Assembly: GCA_017397125.1 (NCBI GenBank)
Contig: JAFQKB010000014.1
Span: forward strand, 1-37,477
Length of the DNA stretch: 37,477 nt
Source: Clostridia bacterium
GTDB lineage: Bacteria; Bacillota; Clostridia; Oscillospirales; Acutalibacteraceae
Direction: 5' to 3'
In this document: positions 34,138-37,477 of the stretch, in pieces
How positions within the stretch are numbered: position 1 is the stretch's first letter
Layout: each line of letters begins with the position of its first letter
Made by a program: the position numbers and the translations under genes
The notes under the pieces: model-generated
What the model saw: only the letters and a program-made list of their open reading frames with translations
Told to the model about the DNA's origin: nothing
Databases searched by the model: none

Positions 34138-34536
34138 TCAATGTATAACAAAAGCAAGCAGGACCGCAAGGGCTCCGAACAACACCTTGCCCCATACCGC
34201 CTTAAACGCAGAATATCCCTCTGAGTATTTCCATTGCATGCCGGACGCGACCTTTCGCTCCAAAAGAGAAAGGAGCAACGAGAGCCCCGCCAACAAAAGC
34301 GGAAGGAGAAAAGCGTAGGGAAGTGCTGCTTTTACAAAAATCCACCGCAGCAGTACGATCGTGAAACAAAGTAAAGAAAACCAACACCGCTTTATCCAAT
34401 ACCGGACGAAATATTTGTTCCACACGTGCGTTTCTTTGTCGCAAAAGACGACCGGCTCATAGGTTATCGTGGTGTAGCAAAAGGGACATTCGTTATCGGC
34501 ATCCACCGTCATTTTACAGGTAGGACATTTTTTCAT
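34138..34536 (-). CDS. Zinc-ribbon membrane protein
   Basis: 132 residues. Two CxxC pairs at the N-terminus (CPTC at 4-7 and CPFC at 17-20) form a zinc ribbon. The rest has about three membrane helices (~52-68, 72-92 and a C-terminal one ending AVLLAFVIH), with a basic WIKRCW segment between the ribbon and first helix. The ribosome site AGGGGTGAT is good. It starts 51 bp after the acyltransferase gene, so it may be its second gene. Function unknown. Confidence 0.75.
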   Translation of the reverse strand: MKKCPTCKMTVDADNECPFCYTTITYEPVVFCDKETHVWNKYFVRYWIKRCWFSLLCFTIVLLRWIFVKAALPYAFLLPLLLAGLSLLLSLLERKVASGMQWKYSEGYSAFKAVWGKVLFGALAVLLAFVIH

Positions 34537-34587
34537 TGTATCACCCCTATGATGGTATCCTTCTCTGTTGAGAGGTTTTGTGTGCGC

Positions 34588-35637
34588 TCAGGGTACGATG
34601 TGCTTGAGCAGCGGGATCTTTTTGAGCAAAAAGGTGACAAGCACCGCCGCCGCGTAGATGACAAAGGGGGCAAACAGCCGCCACTCAAAGCCCAGCAGCT
34701 CCTCCGGCAGGACACCCTGCAGATACCGCATCAGGATCTTGTGCATCAGATACACGCCAAAGCTGCAGCCGGAAAGGACGGCGATGGCTTTGGACACCCG
34801 GGGCTTTTGCTGCAGCCAGCGGATGGGCTTCAGGTGCTTAAAGAACACAAACACCGCCACCGCCAGAAAAACGGAATAGTATTCGGTATAGCTGAAGAAG
34901 GTGCGGTTGAGCGTGCCGTCCCGCACCGACAACAGGATGGTCATACCGTAGCGCAGCCCGGCGCCGAACAGCCCCAGTATATAAATGACGATCCGCTGCC
35001 AGCGGCGCAGCTCCTGGGTGGAGAACAGATAGCCCAGGATCACAAAGATGAGATAGCTGCCCACCACCGGCACGTACAGGCCGGAGTTCCACCGCAGCCC
35101 TACGTAGCGGAACAGCGGCGGCAGCAGTGAGGTCAGCACAAAGGAGGCGCCGGCCAGATACCAGAGGGTCCGGCGGTGGTCCTTCAGCAGGGAGAGGGCC
35201 GGCATGGCCAGATAGGCGGCGAACAGGGGGATGAAAAACCAGTATACGTTCTCAATGGAGGTGTCGAATATGCGGCTGATAAATTCCCGCACGCCGATCT
35301 CCAGGGGATTGATCTTTTTGGTGGCGGCCACGATCAGCGACCACACCACAAAGGGGATGGCGGTGCGCAAAAACCGCTTTTTGAAGAATTCCGCCGTGGT
35401 GTAGCGTTTGCGGTAGCCCATCAGGGTGGCGCCGGACAACATAAAGAAGATGGGCACCGGCCAATAGAGGAACACCTCCACAAAGAGGGCCTGATACCAC
35501 GCCGGCGTGTTGCTGTAGGTGTGGGCGATGCCGTTGCAGTGGAGAAACACCACCCCCAGGGTGGCACAGATGTTCAGAACGTCGTAATATAGCACCCGCG
35601 TCTTGGCCGCAGGCGGGGAAAGTGTCTGTGTGCTCAT
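34588..35637 (-). CDS. Acyltransferase family 3 membrane protein
   Basis: 349 residues with about ten membrane helices, the Acyl_transf_3 (OafA/WecH-type) family. The N-terminal YYDVLNICATLGVVFLHCNG contains the conserved His and is followed by the FFMLSGATLMGYRKRY segment with the typical SG and Arg-rich loop. These proteins O- or N-acetylate surface glycans. The ATG at 35637 follows GGAGG; the longer upstream frame is leader. The acceptor is unknown; a wall or exopolysaccharide is most likely. Confidence 0.87.
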   Translation of the reverse strand: MSTQTLSPPAAKTRVLYYDVLNICATLGVVFLHCNGIAHTYSNTPAWYQALFVEVFLYWPVPIFFMLSGATLMGYRKRYTTAEFFKKRFLRTAIPFVVWSLIVAATKKINPLEIGVREFISRIFDTSIENVYWFFIPLFAAYLAMPALSLLKDHRRTLWYLAGASFVLTSLLPPLFRYVGLRWNSGLYVPVVGSYLIFVILGYLFSTQELRRWQRIVIYILGLFGAGLRYGMTILLSVRDGTLNRTFFSYTEYYSVFLAVAVFVFFKHLKPIRWLQQKPRVSKAIAVLSGCSFGVYLMHKILMRYLQGVLPEELLGFEWRLFAPFVIYAAAVLVTFLLKKIPLLKHIVP

Positions 35638-35742
35638 GGTCGATCCTCCGTCATATACGTTCCTTGGTTTTTCACCACGCGCCCCGCACAGCCGCATCCC
35701 CACCGGGGAGGCAGACGCAGAATGAGGGCCCTTCTGAAAGGT

Positions 35743-35771
35743 AATATAGCATTTTCTGCCAAATTTTTCAA
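35743..35771 (-). promoter_or_regulatory. Acyltransferase promoter
   Basis: Minus-strand TTGAAA (35766-35771), 17-bp spacer, TATATT (35743-35748). The ~100-base leader carries a GC-rich CCCCACCGGGG inverted repeat near 35698-35708. Confidence 0.6.
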
Positions 35772-35788
35772 GTTTTATGTAAAAAACG

Positions 35789-35818
35789 AAAATCCGCTCA
35801 CCGAAGTGAACGGATTTT
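35789..35818 (-). terminator. Terminator after the DUF3592 gene region
   Basis: A 13-position stem with one mismatch (35789-35801 with 35806-35818, loop CGAA) and a T-rich minus-strand tail. It closes the AT-rich unit before the acyltransferase promoter. Confidence 0.7.
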
Positions 35819-35893
35819 TGGAGGCGACACTCAAAATGGAACCGGTCAAAAAACCTGATTTTCTCATTATTTTTAGAAACAACAACGAAAATA

Positions 35894-36166
35894 TCACCCC
35901 AGCAATAAGCCTAAACCGGCAGATATAACAGTGGGGAAAAGAACCAAAAACCAAATGTATTTATCAAAACCAAGTTTAATATTGGGGTTTTGTTTTTTGA
36001 TTTCTTTCAAACCATACAATGGGAAGTGTACCACATCAAACGATTCGGTACCGCCGTTTTTGGTTTGTACAACAAAGGTAGCATAACAAGAACTAAACTT
36101 GCTTCTGGACATAACCCTTGGGTGATACGCAATTTCTATAATATTGTTTATATCAATTTCACGATC
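35894..36166 (-). pseudogene. Probable broken small membrane protein gene
   Basis: The ATG frame runs 36112-35894 (72 residues) and ends with one membrane helix (WFLVLFPTVISAGLGLLLG). Coding-like sequence continues upstream in the same frame to about 36166 (DREIDINNIIEIAYHPRV), with no ATG or ribosome site. An ATG with a suitable position (just after the stop of the gene before it) is one frame off and hits TAA after six codons. The simplest reading is a single frameshift near 36155-36166 in a gene of about 90 residues. Alternatively it starts at the internal ATG. Downstream partner of the DUF3592 gene. No family recognised. Confidence 0.5.
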
Positions 36167-36168
36167 AT

Positions 36169-36969
36169 TTAAAAAAGTTCAGAATTATGTACCACACCCA
36201 AAACCTTACCAAAACAAAAACGATTCAAAATTGATAAAATAATAAATGGGCCGATAAAAATTACATACATCGCTAAAACAACAGGCGTTGCCCCAGACAT
36301 TTCAGCAATACCGTTCCAAATATCAAAATTGCCTTTCTTCAATTCAGTCAATATAATCATCACCGGAACTGCAGGAATAAGGCTAAGCTGAATATAAATA
36401 TATGTGTTAAAATATTGCCAACGAATTTTTTTGCCGTTTTTGCTCAAAAGCTCACTGTTTTTTCGTTTTCGTTTCTCGTTTTCATACTCTTCTTCAGTAA
36501 CCAAAAACTTTCGTCTATTCCTCAGCAAAAAAACAATGCCAACCATAGCCAAAGCAAAAACAATCAAGCCTATTGCCAGAAAAGCATAACCAACGTCAAC
36601 CGTACGTGGCGTCGCAATTTCATTCGGGTTTTGCGGGTTATAAAAAATGTTAAGTTTATCTCCAACCGAATAATGCGCTCCCGTGCCGGCAGCAAACGCT
36701 ATTTTAGTGTCGGTACTTAATTCTCGGTTATAAACTATACTATCAACCTCGTAGGTAATATAAATCTCCTGCACATCAGGGCTACGCACATTTACATCTA
36801 AATCAATATTTACAATAATAGCTTCAATAGATTTCATATTTGATACCAAATTATCATATTGAATTTTAGAAATAATAGCAGGCACAATAAAAGCAGCTGC
36901 CAGTAAACAGCAAAATATAAGAGCAATTATACCGTCTCTAAAAACTTTATTGTATCTTAATTTTTCCAT
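36169..36969 (-). CDS. DUF3592-domain membrane protein
   Basis: 266 residues. TM helix ~13-35; an extracytoplasmic beta domain (~45-125) with the DUF3592 pattern (IEAIIVNI..., ITYEVDSIVYNREL, YSVGDKLNIFYNPQNPNE); then TM helix ~133-155, a charged cytoplasmic stretch EEYENEKRKRK, and two or more helices at the C-terminus. The ATG at 36969 has AAAGGTCGGTGAT upstream. It is AT-rich, unlike the neighbouring genes, and has its own promoter. Function unknown; such proteins often occur in accessory or toxin-immunity settings. Confidence 0.75.
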   Translation of the reverse strand: MEKLRYNKVFRDGIIALIFCCLLAAAFIVPAIISKIQYDNLVSNMKSIEAIIVNIDLDVNVRSPDVQEIYITYEVDSIVYNRELSTDTKIAFAAGTGAHYSVGDKLNIFYNPQNPNEIATPRTVDVGYAFLAIGLIVFALAMVGIVFLLRNRRKFLVTEEEYENEKRKRKNSELLSKNGKKIRWQYFNTYIYIQLSLIPAVPVMIILTELKKGNFDIWNGIAEMSGATPVVLAMYVIFIGPFIILSILNRFCFGKVLGVVHNSELF

Positions 36970-36991
36970 ATTATCACCGACCTTTAAGTGT

Positions 36992-37020
36992 ATTATAGCA
37001 TATGGTTGGTGAGGGCGCAA
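36992..37020 (-). promoter_or_regulatory. DUF3592 gene promoter
   Basis: Minus-strand TTGCGC (37015-37020), 17-bp spacer, TATAAT (36992-36997). Confidence 0.6.
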
Positions 37021-37040
37021 GGGGCTCTGCCATTGCCATT

Positions 37041-37205
37041 CGTCATGCTTCCGTTTGCGGTGCCCGAAATGCGCTTTCTCACTATCGCTCGGCGCATTTC
37101 GACCGCTGCACCAGCCTTTTTGCTCGCTGTATCCGCCACTGGCGGCGCTCGCAAACGGCTACCACCGACTTCGCTACGCTCAGTCGGTAAGCGCCTGACG
37201 GCTAG
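37041..37205. repeat. Structured intergenic element with nested inverted repeats
   Basis: No gene is credible here. An outer pair CCGTTTGCG (37051-37059) with CGCAAACGG (37150-37158) encloses two inner hairpins: CGAAATGCGC (37065-37074) with GCGCATTTCG (37092-37101), and CCGCC (37133-37137) with GGCGG (37141-37145). Outside lies a third, ACCGACT (37164-37170) with AGTCGGT (37182-37188). Together they would fold as a branched structure. It resembles a dispersed palindromic intergenic repeat. Confidence 0.6.
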
Positions 37206-37248
37206 TCGCGTTGTGGCAAGTTGGAGCTAAAAGAAAAAGCCAAAAAGA

Positions 37249-37274
37249 AAAGACACACCGGATGGTGTGTCTTT
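37249..37274 (-). terminator. Terminator after tRNA-Asn (rRNA operon end)
   Basis: An 11-bp perfect stem (37249-37259 with 37264-37274, loop of four) starts five bases after the tRNA 3' end, with a T-rich minus-strand tail. Confidence 0.85.
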
Positions 37275-37279
37275 CTTTT

Positions 37280-37355
37280 TGGCTGCTCCTGTCAGGCTCG
37301 AACTGACGACATCATGATTAACAGTCATGCGCTCTACCGACTGAGCTAAGGAGCA
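37280..37355 (-). tRNA. tRNA-Asn (GTT)
   Basis: The minus strand gives a full cloverleaf: acceptor TGCTCCT (37349-37355) pairs with AGGAGCA (37284-37290), discriminator G, and CCA is encoded (37280-37282). The D-arm AGCTCAGTCGGTAGAGC, the anticodon loop with GTT and the T-arm GTTCGAGCC are all normal. It follows the 5S rRNA by about 35 bases and is part of the same transcript. Confidence 0.97.
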
Positions 37356-37390
37356 ATATGCGACCACCGCCGATTGGCGATGGTCCTGTG

Positions 37391-37477
<87 letters not shown>

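Noticed and set aside
35722-35928. 68-residue plus-strand frame
   Set aside because: It runs through a terminator hairpin and the acyltransferase promoter, with no ribosome site.
36988-37230. Short plus-strand frames in the structured element
   Set aside because: Low-complexity translation across hairpins, with no ribosome site.

Overview
The window looks like part of a chromosome from a Gram-positive anaerobe of class Clostridia, most likely an Oscillospiraceae/Ruminococcaceae-type gut bacterium. The evidence is strong AGGAGG-type ribosome sites, many near-consensus vegetative promoters, lipobox lipoproteins, wall-binding repeat proteins, a BlaI/M56 pair, a his operon headed by a YerC-type regulator with the short HisG plus HisZ, and a 5S rRNA followed by tRNA-Asn. 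The genus is not determinable by eye. Most of the DNA is GC-rich; two stretches (about 14.6-16.2 kb and 35.7-37.0 kb) are visibly richer in A+T.

Layout. 1-5.8 kb (+): the 3' part of a giant secreted protein made of repeated carbohydrate-binding modules and wall-binding repeats, then a Thr/Ser-rich solute-binding-like lipoprotein. 6.0-7.8 kb (-): a TPR protein and an overlapping DUF4037 nucleotidyltransferase-like protein. 7.9-11.7 kb: an AraC-type regulator divergent from a DMT-family transporter and a GH36 alpha-galactosidase, a compact galactoside-use locus. 11.7-14.5 kb (-): xylB-xylA. 14.7-16.2 kb (+): two unrecognised, AT-richer genes. 16.2-19.3 kb: gltX divergent from a citrate synthase gene.

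19.3-27.2 kb (-): a compact histidine operon in the order yerC-like regulator, hisZ, hisG, hisD, hisC, hisB, hisH, hisA, hisF, hisIE. It covers every step from PRPP to histidine except histinidol-phosphate phosphatase. Its promoter contains an 18-bp inverted repeat between and over the -35 region, a good operator candidate for the first gene's product.

27.3-31.6 kb (-): a 62-residue protein that is nearly only a signal peptide plus a wall-sorting-like tail; then a BlaI repressor, a poly-threonine lipoprotein and an M56 (BlaR1-like) metalloprotease with its own poly-threonine linker. This looks like a non-classical membrane-sensing operon and is the best candidate here for an undescribed system. 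31.6-32.1 kb (+): a strongly expressed small protein resembling the STIV_B116/YddF (DUF1874) fold. 32.1-37.0 kb: a lone URO-D/corrinoid-methyltransferase-family protein, a small lipoprotein, an acyltransferase-3 membrane protein with a zinc-ribbon membrane protein, and a DUF3592 membrane protein followed by a probably broken gene. 37.0-37.5 kb: an unusual nested inverted-repeat element, then tRNA-Asn and 5S rRNA on the minus strand.
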